The translations under genes were made by a program, and so were the position numbers. 64,000 bases of DNA, from positions 152,807,547 through 152,871,546 of the forward strand of contig NC_030678.2 of assembly GCF_000004195.4 (NCBI RefSeq). Direction: 5' to 3'. Under the pieces are notes generated by a model. It did not search any database. It was not told the DNA's origin and worked only from the letters and a program-made list of their open reading frames with translations. Every line of letters starts with the position of its first letter. The first letter of the stretch is position 1. This stretch comes from Xenopus tropicalis (Eukaryota > Chordata > Amphibia > Anura > Pipidae). This document shows, piece by piece, positions 47,101 through 57,592 of this stretch.

Positions 47101-49447
47101 CAGGTTGGAGCTGCAGAGTGCCATTGAGCCCTATGGGAGACTTTCCTTGGGCCGGGTTGGAGCTGCAGAGTGCCATTGAGCCCTATGGGAGACTTTCCTT
47201 GGGCCAGGTTGGAGCTGCAGAGTGCCATTGAGCCCTATGGGAGACTTTCCTTGGGCCGGGTTGGAGCTGCAGGGTGCCATTGAGCCCTATGGGAGACTTT
47301 CCTTGGGCCAGGTTGGAGCTGCAGAGTGCCATTGAGCCCTATGGGTGACTTTCCTTGGGCCATTGAGCCCTATAGGAGACTTTCCTTGGGCCATTGAGCC
47401 CTATGGGAGACTTTCCTTGGGCCATTGAGCCCTATGGGAGACTTTCCTTGGGCCAGGTTGGAGCTGCAGAGTGCCATTGAGCCCTATGGGAGACTTTCCT
47501 TGGGCCAGGTTGGAGCTGCAGAGTGGCATTGAGTCCTATGGGTGACTTTCCTTGGGCCATTGAGCCCTATGGGTGACTTTCCTTGGGCCATTGAGCCCTA
47601 TGGGAGACTTTCCTTGGGCCGGGTTGGAGCTGCAGAGTGCCATTGAGTCCTATGGGAGACTTTCCTTGGGGCAGGTTGGAGCTGCAGAGTGCCATTGACC
47701 CTTATGGGAGACTTTCCTTGGGCCAGGTTGGAGCTGCAGAGTGCCATTGAGACCTATGGGAGACTTTCCTTGGGCCGGGTTGGAGCTGCAGAGTGCCATT
47801 GAGCCCTATGGGAGACTTTCCTTGGGCCGGGTTGGAGCTGCAGAGTGCCATTGAGCCCTATGGGAGACTTTCCTTGGGCCGGGTTGGAGCTGCAGAGTGC
47901 CATTGAGCCCTATGGGTGACTTTCCTTGGGCCAGGTTGGAGCTGCAGAGTGCCATTGAGCCCTATGGGTGACTTTCCTTGGGCCAGGTTGGAGCTGCAGG
48001 GTGCCATTGAGCTCTATGGGAGACTTTCCTTGGGCCGGGTTGGAGCTGCAGAGTGCCATTGAGCCCTATGGGAGGCTTTCCTTGGGCCAGGTTGGAGCTG
48101 CAGGGTGCCATTGAGCCCTATGGGAGACTTTCCTTGGGCCAGGTTGGAGCTGCAGATTTCCATTGAGCCCTATGGGAGACTTTCCTTGGGCCGGGTTGGA
48201 GCTGCAGAGTGCCATTGAGCCCTATGGGAGACTTTCCTTGGGCCGGGTTGGAGCTGCAGAGTGCCATTGAGCCCTATGGGAGACTTTCCTTGGGCCGGGT
48301 TGGAGCTGCAGAGTGCCATTGAGCCCTATGGGAGACTTTCCTTGGGCCAGGTTGGAGCTGCAGAGTGCCATTGAGCCCTATGGGAGACTTTCCTTGGGCC
48401 AGGTTGGAGCTGCAGAGTGCCATTGAGCCCTATGGGAGACTTTCCTTGGGCCAGGTTGGAGCTGCAGAGTGCCATTGAGCCCTATGGGAGACATTCCTTG
48501 GGCCGGGTTGGAGCTGCAGAGTGCCATTGAGCCCTATGGGAGACTTTCCTTGGGCCGGGTTGGAGCTGCAGAGTGCCATTGAGCCCTATGGGAGGCTTTC
48601 CTTGGGCCAGGTTGGAGCTGCAGAGTGCCATTGAGCCCTATGGGAGACTTTCCTTGGGCCAGGTTGGAGCTGCAGAGTGCCATTGAGCCCTATGGGAGAC
48701 TTTCCTTGGGCCAGGTTGGAGCTGCAGGGTGCCATTGAGCCCTATGGGAGACTTTCCTTGGGCCAGGTTGGAGCTGCAGAGTGCCATTGAGCCCTATGGG
48801 AGACTTTCCTTGGGCCGGGTTGGAGCTGCAGAGTGCCATTGAGCCCTATGGGAGACTTTCCTTGGGCCGGGTTGGAGCTGCAGAGTGCCATTGAGCCCTA
48901 TGGGAGACTTTCCTTGGGCCAGGTTGGAGCTGCAGGGTGCCATTGAGCCCTATGGGAGACTTTCCTTGGGCCAGGTTGGAGCTGCAGAGTGCCATTGAGC
49001 CCTATGGGAGACTTTCCTTGGGCCGGGTTGGAGCTGCAGAGTGCCACTGAGCCCTATGGGAGACTTTCCTTGGGCCAGGTTGGAGCTGCAGAGTGCCATT
49101 GAGCCCTATGGGAGACTTTCCTTGGGGCAGGTTGGAGCTGCAGAGTGCCATTGAGCCCTATGGGAGACTTTCCTTGGGCCAGGTTGGAGCTGCAGAGTGC
49201 CATTGAGCCCTATGGGAGACTTCCAAATGCACAGAAGGTTCAAAGTCAGAAAGGTTTTCCCGCCGTTTACGATCGTTTGGATACGAACATTTCATGACTT
49301 TCGGATCGCCAATACGATATTATCGTGACTATTATGATTTTTTCGTTAGCATTTTCGTGACATTTCCGATTATCAGAAATTATCGTATCTAATCCGAATT
49401 TTACCCATTTTGGGATTCAAACTTGTACTTTGATGAATCAGCCTCTT
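44132..49447. mobile_element. TTAA-class MITE whose interior became a satellite
   Basis: Left aaggggcccatttatcaaag and right ctttgatgaatcagcctctt are inverted repeats. The empty site in sister MITEs is 'gacttaagg'; here the right flank has ttaa and the left ctaa, so a TTAA duplication with one base decayed. AT-rich flanks with many 'ttcgtga'/'tttcggat' motifs remain at 44152-44297 and 49223-49447; the middle is a 52-bp array. Confidence 0.8.
44298..49222. repeat. 52-bp satellite, about 95-100 units, with 31-bp variants and higher-order repeats
   Basis: The unit is 'ccattgagccctatgggaga' + 'ctttccttgggccgggttgg' + 'agctgcagagtg'. Short 31-bp units lack the 21-bp ccgggttggagctgcagagtg segment. 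A marked cluster (gggtgac, ataggag, then gtggcattgagtcc) recurs at about 45450, 46541 and 47372: spacing 1,091 bp, then 831 bp, as expected for 18 or 13 full units plus 5 short ones. Period 52 is not a multiple of three and there is no open frame. Confidence 0.97.
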
Positions 49448-49854
49448 AAGGTACGGAGATTCAAATTATGAAAATTATGACCCCTTATCCAGAAACCCCT
49501 AGTCCCAAGCATTCTGGATAACAATTCCCACACTTGTTCTATTTTCCATTTTCATGGGAATGACAAGAGCCATCTTCTAATTGAATTAATAATGCAAACA
49601 ACAAATACAGTTTAAATATACATTTTACATAAAGGGCAGTGGCGGAAAAGGTACATTTCTAATGCTTTACAGTTATGATAAGCTTGTGAATGAGTGTGAT
49701 TCCTTAGTGCTTTTATTGAACAATTTTTTAATGGTATTGTAAGCTTTTTTTTAAAAAAAAACAAAAACGACTTTACCTTTAAAATGAAAGAAAGCAAGAA
49801 ATGGCCTTTGGGCAGTCTCACAGCCGTAACTACTTTGCTTTTCTTTCTTTCTAG

Positions 49855-50058
49855 AACAATTTGAGATTGGGCTTACATAGCCGTCCTGTTGTGAGAACAT
49901 CAAAATCTTCTATGTTACATCCTTTCCTGTTTTATCTGCGTTATATCAAAAAAGCTGAACCTTGTCATTGGAGGCAGCAGCGGGGCAGATCTTTCTCTGC
50001 TTTCTTTCACTTCTCCTTTGTTTCCCAATTTCATCTGACACCGGCTTCTCTACAGTAG
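49855..50058 (+). CDS. Third exon of the unrecognised gene (possibly terminal)
   Basis: A strong acceptor (gcttttctttctttctag) precedes 49855. In the phase left by the previous exon (0) the frame reads NNLRLGLHSRPVVRTSKSS and stays open 67 codons to TAG 50056-50058. Either this is the last exon, giving a protein of about 342 residues with the other two, or the exon ends after 12 codons at a donor TT|GTGAGA (49891) with more exons beyond. The second half (FYLRYIKK..., FHFSFVSQFHL) looks less protein-like, which favours the internal donor. The nearest AATAAA, 50651-50656, belongs to a repeat. Confidence 0.5.
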   Translation, partial: NNLRLGLHSRPVVRTSKSSMLHPFLFYLRYIKKAEPCHWRQQRGRSFSAFFHFSFVSQFHLTPASLQ

Positions 50059-50089
50059 ATTTATATAAAGCTACCTTCTGCTGTGTATC

Positions 50090-50672
50090 CTGATTATTAT
50101 TATCCTTTATTTATATAGCGCTGACATATTCTGTCGTGCTTTACAGAGTTTATACATAAGTCCCTCTTCTGGTGAAGCTTACAATCTAACATCCCTACTT
50201 TCATTTTTTGCATACAATAATATATATTTTCATTATAAAGTAAAGGACAAAGATATGTTGACCCCCCCGAGGGTCAGATTCCAATATCTTATGCAACCCC
50301 TGAGTTATCAAATAACTAACCTTCTGCCCAGTGCCAGTGTACTTCTACAAACAACACACCAGCCTGGCGACCTTGGCAGAGCAAAGCCATGCCACCATTT
50401 TGTTCCTTCTCCTTATGTCTGACATACTGCTTTTGTACTCCCCAATACATTGTACATTGTATTGTACACTGTATTGTATTGTATACATCCTCTTGTGTCT
50501 TTGACTCTTAACTTATTGCAACTGTATTTATCTTGTATCTATCTGTATTTATTGTTGTACTTTGTATTTATCTATTATTACCTTAATAATCCCCTGTTTG
50601 TATTAATGTATTCTACTGTACAGCGCTGCGTACATAAGTAGCACTTTATAAATAAAGATATACATACATTGT
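50090..50672. repeat. Inverted pair of 'tttatatagcgctga' repeat copies
   Basis: Near 50105 'ctttatttatatagcgctga' and near 50618 'tacagcgctgcgtacataag' to 'tttataaataaagatata' are opposite-strand copies of one common frog repeat; 'gcttacaatctaacatc' at 50178 belongs to the first. The DNA between is T-rich with 'attgtattgtaca' runs. Confidence 0.6.
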
Positions 50673-51523
50673 ACATTGATACAGAATATTTTGGTGTTTA
50701 ATAGACAATAATAATAATGTAATAGTATAGGCAAATGCGAAAACAAGATGGGCAGGAGAGTAACAAAATAGAGATGGAGAAAAAGAAAGCAAAAGGTCTT
50801 TGGAGAAACTAAAGGATGAGAGGAAGAGAAGGGGAATATATAAGAGTAATGGCAGAGAAAACAACAAAGAAACAGTGGGTAAAGGCAGGATTAGATTATT
50901 TGAATTAATTTGCCACTGCTCTACAGAGGGGAGCCTTCCCATACCTCTCTGACTCGTAATCTTTGGTGGGTTACAAGTCCCTTGCCTTGTTTCTTATCTC
51001 TCATATTCTTACATGCCTTATTACCTTAATAGCTGCTACATTATATTTATGTTCCTAGTCTCATTTGACTTAATGACTAATGAACAAAGAAAACATTTCT
51101 CAAAAACAGGTATTCATACAAAATGTCTCTGGAGCTTTCACACGATAATGAAAATCACGCTTCCTTAATTGAAAATGTAAAAAATATAATGATTGTACTC
51201 ATTTTTACTGTTTAGTTAATTTAGTTAAATGTGCTCTCACAGGCTAACTGCTGTTTTTAGCAATATGATTTTTCATAACAAGTACAATAGAGCATAAAAA
51301 ACATATTAAAAGTATGTAAAAGCCACTTAACAGCAGTGGGAAGAGCTGAACTATGCACAATGCTCTCTGTGCAGCTTAGTTTTATTAGGGTGAGGACTGG
51401 CTCTGAGGCACCAAACTCAGTTACTGATTGCGGCCTTCAACATTTTGTTCTATTACTTACCACACTGGCGCTGGAATTCCTTCCTGACTCCAAGATGGCA
51501 ATCGGACCAGTCCCTGGATCAAC
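50673..51523. other. No feature recognised
   Basis: A purine-rich stretch at 50770-50880 gives a low-complexity minus-strand frame that I do not call. 51336-51523 is unique and runs into the 41-bp array. Confidence 0.4.
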
Positions 51524-52145
51524 TTGTACTAAGAGCTATCTCCCCTACCCCTGTATTCCCTCACTTGTACTGAGAGCTATCTCCCCTACCCCTGTATTCC
51601 CTCACTTGTACTGAGAGCTATCTCCCCTACCCCTGTATTCCCTCACTTGTACTGAGAGCTATCTCCCCTACCCCTGTATTCCCTCACTTGTACTGAGAGC
51701 TATCTCCCATACCCCTGTATTCCCTCACTTGTACTGAGAGCTATCTCCCATACCCCTGTATTCCCTCACTTGTACTGAGAGCTATCTCCCCTACCCCTGT
51801 ATTCCCTCACTTGTACTGAGAGCTATCTCCCCTACCCCTGTATTCCCTCACTTGTACTGAGAGCTATCTCCCATACCCCTGTATTCCCTCACTTGTACTG
51901 AGAGCTATCTCCCATACCCTTGTATTCCCTCACTTGTACTGAGAGCTATCTCCCCTACCCCTGTATTCCCTCACTTGTACTGAGAGCTATCTCCCATACC
52001 CCTGTATTCCCTCACTTGTACTGAGAGCTATCTCCCATACCCTTGTATTCCCTCACTTGTACTGAGAGCTATCCCCCCTACCCCTGTATTCCCTCACTTG
52101 TACTGAGAGCTATCTCCCATACCCTTGTATTCCCTCACTTGCTAA
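51524..52145. repeat. 41-bp minisatellite, about 15 copies
   Basis: The unit is 'ctatctcccctacccctgta' + 'ttccctcacttgtactgaga' + 'g'. Variation is limited to cccctac/cccatac and cccctg/cccttg. Its reverse complement begins with the last codons of the LINE frame next to it. Confidence 0.95.
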
Positions 52146-52340
52146 AGAGCCATCCAACTCCTTCTTGTAGCTATATAATGTATCAGCCAGTACCACCGAG
52201 TCAGGGAGAGAATTCCACAACTTCACAGCTCTCACTGTAAAAAACCCTTTCCAAATATTAAGGTGGAACCTCTTTTCTTATAATCAGAATAGATGCCCTT
52301 GTGTTTAATGAAAGGACCTACTGGTAAATAAAGCAATACA
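52110..52340 (-). mobile_element. CR1/L2-type LINE ORF2 C-terminus, antisense
   Basis: On the minus strand the region reads KGFFTVRAVKLWNSLPDSVV then LADTLYSYKKELDGSLA and SEGIQGYGR, then stop, directly comparable with [18 protein letters not shown] ... NIQGY at 15085-15215. The stop and last codons fall within the first 41-bp unit. Confidence 0.88.
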
Positions 52341-52510
52341 GAGATTATTATCTGATTCCCTTATACACAGTATTTATACATTGTTATGTAATAATACATA
52401 GTTATTATATATATATTGATACACAGACTGTGTTATAAACAGCATTTTCATGACTTACCGAAGGGAACAAAGAAATTAGATCAGTAGCTGTTGTGCTACT
52501 TATATATTTA

Positions 52511-52747
52511 CAGGCCCGGATTCGTGGCAAAGCCACAAAGGCCCGGGCAATGGCAGCACAAATTTAGGGGTGGCCCAGCCGCATTGAAATTTTGCACCCA
52601 CACAATGGCGACTGGACATGCAGAAACTTTAGCACATCCTCTCCCCACTGCTCCATATGCATGTTAATTTGGTGCATGTGCGCATGCGTGGGGGGTGGAT
52701 GTCGAAAGGGGCGGCCTCGGTAGGCTCTATTCTCAAATCCAGCCCTG
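52511..52747. mobile_element. hAT-type MITE with 8-bp duplication
   Basis: Ends caggcccggatt and aatccagccctg are inverted repeats; flanks tatattta (52503-52510) and catattta (52748-52755) agree at 7 of 8 bases. GC-rich, non-coding. Confidence 0.8.
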
Positions 52748-52838
52748 CATATTTAAGTAATTTCCAGCTAGCCACAGCAGCTATGTGCAAAACTTATGTT
52801 TGCATAACATTGTCTGAATAATAATAAGTATAATACTG

Positions 52839-52895
52839 GAAAAGAAGAAGAGAGTAGAAGAAAGAGAAGTAAAAGAAGAAAAGAAGGAAAGAGGT
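52839..52895. repeat. Polypurine tract
   Basis: A run of about 55 bases almost all A and G (gaagaagagagtagaagaaa and on). Could form triplex DNA; no gene meaning inferred. Confidence 0.85.
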
Positions 52896-52899
52896 GAGA

Positions 52900-54207
52900 A
52901 AGCTTCATGGTTCTTGGTTCAATTTAAAATCTCCATTTCATGGTGATATGCACAATTTAGACTCAGTCAAATGATAAAGCATGCAATAAATGTGCATATG
53001 AGAATAAAGGTAGTAACCTTCATATAAGACTCATTATGAAGCTGAACATGCTGCTAAATATGAATCTAAGTAGGCACAGAGATCTACAAGTATCTACATA
53101 ATAATTCTTCATTATTTTCATAAAGAGTTTGGTTTTAGTAAAGATGAGCCAGTGCAGCAGGAGAATACTTGCAATACTTTAACAAGGTACTCCAACTTGA
53201 ATAAATGGTTCCAATGGAAATCCAATTTGCTGAGGATGGAAAAAAAAGGCCAAATGTTCTGATCATACTCACTATTCCAGGCATTTGGGTCACATATACT
53301 GAAATAAGCAAAAAAGAACTGTTACTTCCCATTATAAATTAACCAAACTGCACTTCCTTGGCTGAATTGCTAAATCAGTCATCAATGTAAAGTACAGTAT
53401 TTTCTGTTGGAAAAAAACTGTATTTCTTAAGGCAAAAGGAAAACATGATATAAAAGTCTGCGTTGCACAGAGAAGCAAAAGGCAATCCTGGATTCTGAGA
53501 ACTGAGAAGATCAAGGAAAAAGAAGAATGAAAAAGAGGTGAATATGTCCCAGCGGGTGGTTCTTAGTTTTATTAAAACGTGAAGATGAAAACAAAAAGAG
53601 ACCGACAAACACAGAGAGCTATATGAAACTCCCAACATAAAAAGATATCAGTATGGGGGGGGGATTGAAAATCACACTGTGTTCGTCTTATACTTTAATT
53701 AAAACACTTTGAATAATGGTTTAGAAAAATAATAACACCCTGTTCTCCAATAAAATAATTACCGTTAGCTCAGCAAGCATGTAAGAACATTAATAACGTC
53801 TATTAATATTGCCAAGGGCTGTGTTCACTTCAGCCATCAAAATAAACCATTAGATTAAAAGTTCTGTTCAATAGCAAGGGGAATTTCTGTGCAGGTTCCC
53901 AGGCGCATCCCAGTTTCATTGCGTGAAATGCGAAAACTCTCCCAACGGAAAGAGAATTACATGGAATTACTGTCAGGTTCATTGCCAGGAGGTTCTCAAA
54001 GATTTTTTTTATCTATCGCTATAATTTCATCATCTTAATTAGTCTTAACTTCATGATATATAATTATATAATATTATACAATAGTATGATATATTATAAA
54101 AATATAATATAATTATCTTAACTTGATTGTAAAGTCAGTCTCAAATAACTTCATTATCTTCACACTAACTTCATTATCTTTACAATGTATATATTTAAAT
54201 ACAATAT
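52900..54207. other. No gene recognised; very AT-rich part at 54055-54120
   Basis: Minus-strand frames at 53135-53638 are Ser/Phe/Leu-rich and overlap each other. 54055-54120 is nearly pure A and T. Confidence 0.4.
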
Positions 54208-54528
54208 ACAGGAATGGGATCTGATACCCGGAAACCCTTTATCCAGAAAGCTCCAAATTACAGGAAGGCCATCTCCCACTGACTCTATTTTAATGAAATA
54301 ATGGCAATTTTTTAAAAAAGATTTTTTTTTCTCTCTGTAATAATAAAACAGTACCTTGTAATGGATTCTAACTATGATATAAGTATTCTTTATCAGTGTC
54401 AAAACAATCCAATTGAGTTTATTTCATTTTCAAATAATTTTTTTGCAGATTTAAGATGTGGAGATCTGAATTATGCAAAGACCCATTATCCGGAATCCCC
54501 CTAGCATTCTGAATAACCCATACCTGTT
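54208..54528 (+). mobile_element. MITE copy, GTATAGGATC family, diverged
   Basis: Left 'caggaatgggatctgatacc', right 'cattctgaataacccatacc', one copy of the interior unit ('ataataaaacagtaccttgt'). More diverged than the 12.6-kb copy. Confidence 0.85.
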
Positions 54529-54865
54529 CCTCCAATGTTTTTGTTTTTTTACTAATATTTTACTAAGAACTAATAGCTATTCAAAATTTGTAATTACATA
54601 AGTAGAGTTAAGGAATTAACATGAGAGCCCAATCCTGGCTGGTTTGCAACACTGGTTCCGATTTTGAGATTTGATGACATCACATGAAGTTTAAAAATTG
54701 CTGCCATATTATGATGTCACTGTAAGGTACCAAATCAAAGGTTCTTCCCAAGGCTGTATTTATAAAGCAAATATAACTTACTTATTTTATTAATAGCATT
54801 ACTTACTATAAACTCTTTTTGTGGTATTGTCTTGTCTGGGACAATAACTGGGAGAACCCTAGAGG

Positions 54866-55090
54866 CAGGGTCGGACTGGGGGGGTGCAGGGCCCACCGGG
54901 GGTTCTGCCTAAGGGCCCCTGCACCCCCCAATGGCTGCGGCGTTCACGCACCTCCCCACAGGGCCCCCCCACCTGTCCAACCCCCTTCCCCGAGCGCACA
55001 TAAATGAAACTTACCTGAAGGGGAGGGAGACTGGAGGATCGGTGGGTGCCCTGAGGGGATCGGGTCTGGGTTGGTATGCTTCTCCCAGAA
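54866..55090. mobile_element. hAT-like repeat end 'cagggtcggactggg'
   Basis: A GC-rich block opening with cagggtcggactggg, a form typical of a frog hAT repeat, but no matching ccagtccgaccctg end is seen, so it is truncated. The overlapping frames of both strands are not genes. Confidence 0.55.
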
Positions 55091-56340
55091 TTATTAGATA
55101 CAACAAATGGAGAGTAACAGGGGCTGTGTTCACTCAGGTTGAAAAATAACAGTACAGGTGGAGTCATCACCTATGGAAAAGAGGAAAGTGCAATTTTCAT
55201 TCACAAATCAACTTGTTTTTACCAGCAACACCGCATTTTTTCCCCAGAATTCCAGAATAATTCCAGGCATGCTCCAAGTTGCATTTGTTGCAGTTGTGTC
55301 CAATGCATCAAAATGAATGCATTTATATAGTTGTTTTTCAATCGGTTGGATGCAAGTTGCAGCCTACATCTTTAATGCGGGTATTTCTTCACTGAAAATG
55401 GGATTAGCATGTGATTCTTTGATGCAAATCTGCTGCATCTATTGGCACAACCTGCTGTGGGACTGCTAGAATTAGCACTACGTTCAGGATAGCAGCAGCC
55501 CCAGGGTTCCCCAGAGTCAGTAGGTGCACTTGTGCCCATTGCAGAAGGGACAATGGTGTTTAGTGTAACTATCTGAAAGTGCAAGGGGCAATTTTGGAAG
55601 CAAGTACCTAATGAATGCCATCAATGCATCGCCATTTTAGCATGACCGCACTTGGCTGTGTTCGTAAATGACCCTTATTATCTAGTGGTGGGATCCATGT
55701 CTCAACAGATACTTTTGTTTCCAATTGTTGCAACAGATACCAGCCATCCGACAGCATTATACATGCTTTTGAAACATATGATATATACATGCTTTTGCAT
55801 ATTTGTATTTAAACTGCCTTCATATCCTATGGAAAACTTGACAAATAGAAGTGCCTTTCTCCCATAATAATAATGAGTAGATGAGAGATCAGCAGACAGA
55901 TTAAATTGCTTGCATTATTGAATACCGAAGTATGTTTATCTTAAGGGTAAAATAAACACCAAAGCAGAACATATCTAAAAGAGATTAGTCATTTCAAAAA
56001 TAAATTAATCGCTAGTTCTAATGTATCGCTTATACTAATATTTGTGTGCTTGAGAATTACATAATAAATTGACTTCAAAAGAAAGGCAGGATTTAAACAC
56101 TGGTGACAGATGATGGTCTCATAGTAAGTCACTAGTTACAGCTGCCATTCTATCGCTGTTGGCTAAAACTAGACATTTACAGTCATATAGACAAGTCAGT
56201 GCTTGTATTTCTTAACTTACGTTTCATTTGTATTTTAGCTTTATTGGTGAAGTTTTATATTATAGGTCAGAGATTCTAAGCAGATGATTGTGCTTGAACA
56301 GAACAGAGGTCTTTTTAGATAAGGCTGCTTGAATAGTAAA
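55091..56340. other. No feature recognised
   Basis: Unique AT-rich DNA. 'ctgatgcaaatctgctgcat' near 55420 resembles sequence near 25420-25450, perhaps an old repeat. No exon-like frame. Confidence 0.4.
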
Positions 56341-56810
56341 TAGCTTGCATTACTATGTAAGTAAAGCTTATTAATTATATAGCACACGTTTTACCCAGAA
56401 ATGTTATCATAATATAAATCATTTACTGCCTCAATGGAGCTTACAATCTAATCACTTTCACACACTAGGGGGTGTATTTATTGACATTGGAGACAAACAT
56501 CACCAGTGATCTTTCCTATAGCAACCAATCAGATCTTTGCTTTTGCTTACTAACTTGTAGGTGACCGTTCAAATCTAATTGCTGATTGGCTGCTATGGGC
56601 AACATCTCCGGTGATGTTTCTCTCCAATGTTAATAAACACACCCCTAGGGCTAATTTTATCAGGAGCCAATTAACCTGCCTGTATGTTCTGGAAGTGTGG
56701 GGGGAAGAAAGAGAAAACTATGCAGACACAAATATTGCAGATGTGCTATGGGTGGAATCAAACTGCAAGGCAGACATGCTACCAAATGAGCCACCAAAAT
56801 TACATTGCAG
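56341..56810 (+). repeat. Interspersed repeat, fullest copy, split by a MITE
   Basis: In order: 'tattaattatatagcacacg', 'gagcttacaatctaatcact', 'cacacacta' [MITE], 'gggctaattttatcaggagc', 'gtgtggggggaagaaa', 'aactgcaaggcagacatgct'. Matches the fragments at 719 and 25835 in the same order. Confidence 0.65.
56467..56650. mobile_element. Foldback MITE inside the interspersed repeat
   Basis: Left gggggtgtatttattgacat, right atgttaataaacacacccc, with inner inverted pairs 'gcaaccaatcag'/'ctgattggctgc' and 'atcaccagtgat'/'cggtgatgt'. The empty site in the host repeat would be 'cacactagggctaa'; the duplication is TAG or CTAGG, ambiguous because of the G run. Confidence 0.8.
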
Positions 56811-56946
56811 TAAGACATTTTTATCTCTGCAATAGCATATACATGGCTCTGCTTTGTTAGAGAAGCTTATTTACATTATGCTACAACAGTTTTACATAGA
56901 AAAAAGGCTCCCATGTTGCCAATTTGTTCCTAACCTGGTGCCCAGG

Positions 56947-57555
56947 CAGCTGTTGATCCCCAACCAGTGACTCTGGAGCAACATATTGTTCACCACCTTT
57001 TTTGATGTTACTCTCAGTGGCCTCAAAGTAGGTGAACAAAAAGACCTTGTATTCGCACACCCTCAGCTCTCCAAAAACTTCACCTCTTGGTGCACACTGC
57101 TGGAGGGATCGGCACCCTCCCAAACATTCCAAATAGAAACAATAGCACTGGCACTCAGGAGCTGCATACGGGACTAGCCCTTTAGATATCTTTATTACGG
57201 AAATGCAACGTTTCGGGGAAAAAGCGACCCCTTTCTCAAGCTTGACAAAGGGGTTGCTTTTGCCCCGAAACGTTGCAGGCTAGTCCCGTATGCAGCTCCT
57301 GAGTGCCAGTGCTATTGTTTCTACTCAAAATAGGTGCCCATTTTTATATTTCAGGCTTGGAGGCAAGTTTTGGAAGCACAGAGACACTGTTTTACTCCAA
57401 GCAGAGACTCTTGCAGGCCAGCAGTCCACATGGGGCCACCAAATATCCAATCACAGTCTTTATTTGGCATCCCCAAAGAACTGTTTTAATGCTTGTGTGG
57501 CTCACCGATACTTTTACTTGTGTGGCTCACACGTAAGAAAGGTTGGGGATCCCTG
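56947..57555 (-). mobile_element. hAT MITE (GGTTGGGGATCCCTG family) split by a foldback
   Basis: Right end ggttggggatccctg, left 'gttgatccccaaccagtg', interior 'ggagcaacatattgtt', 'gtggcctcaaag', 'gtgtggctca'. Same family as 59900-60197 and 61148 onward in the opposite orientation. The foldback at 57134-57323 sits inside. Confidence 0.7.
57134..57323. repeat. Foldback with perfect 44-bp arms
   Basis: 57134-57177 and 57280-57323 are exact inverted copies (ends tagaaacaatagcactggc / gccagtgctattgtttcta). A second inner pair, 'tgcaacgtttcggggaaaa' with 'ttttgccccgaaacgttgc', continues the stem after a one-sided bulge at 57178-57203. Nearly all 190 bases can pair. Confidence 0.9.
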
Positions 57556-57592
57556 TCTCAGATAGAGCGGAGAAAGGCCAAGGAAGGCTTCC

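Larger units (their letters stand above)
43928..49535 (+). mobile_element. MITE copy split by a TTAA element
   Basis: Family interior runs from about 43928 to 44131 ('cctttttctaataataaaac', 'tttttttagtagac') and resumes at 49446 ('ttaaggtacggagattcaaa') to the right terminus 'cattctggataacaattccc'. In other copies (63273) these two blocks are contiguous as 'agtagacttaaggtatcg', which fixes the insertion point. Confidence 0.85.

Noticed and set aside
44298..49222. CRISPR-like direct repeat array
   Set aside because: Units are contiguous with no unique spacers, the DNA is vertebrate, and the array lies inside a MITE. It is a satellite. The same holds for the 34-, 41- and 32-bp arrays.
54819..55170. 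GC-rich overlapping frames with Pro/Gly-rich products
   Set aside because: They cover a truncated hAT-like repeat with G and C runs; not protein-like.
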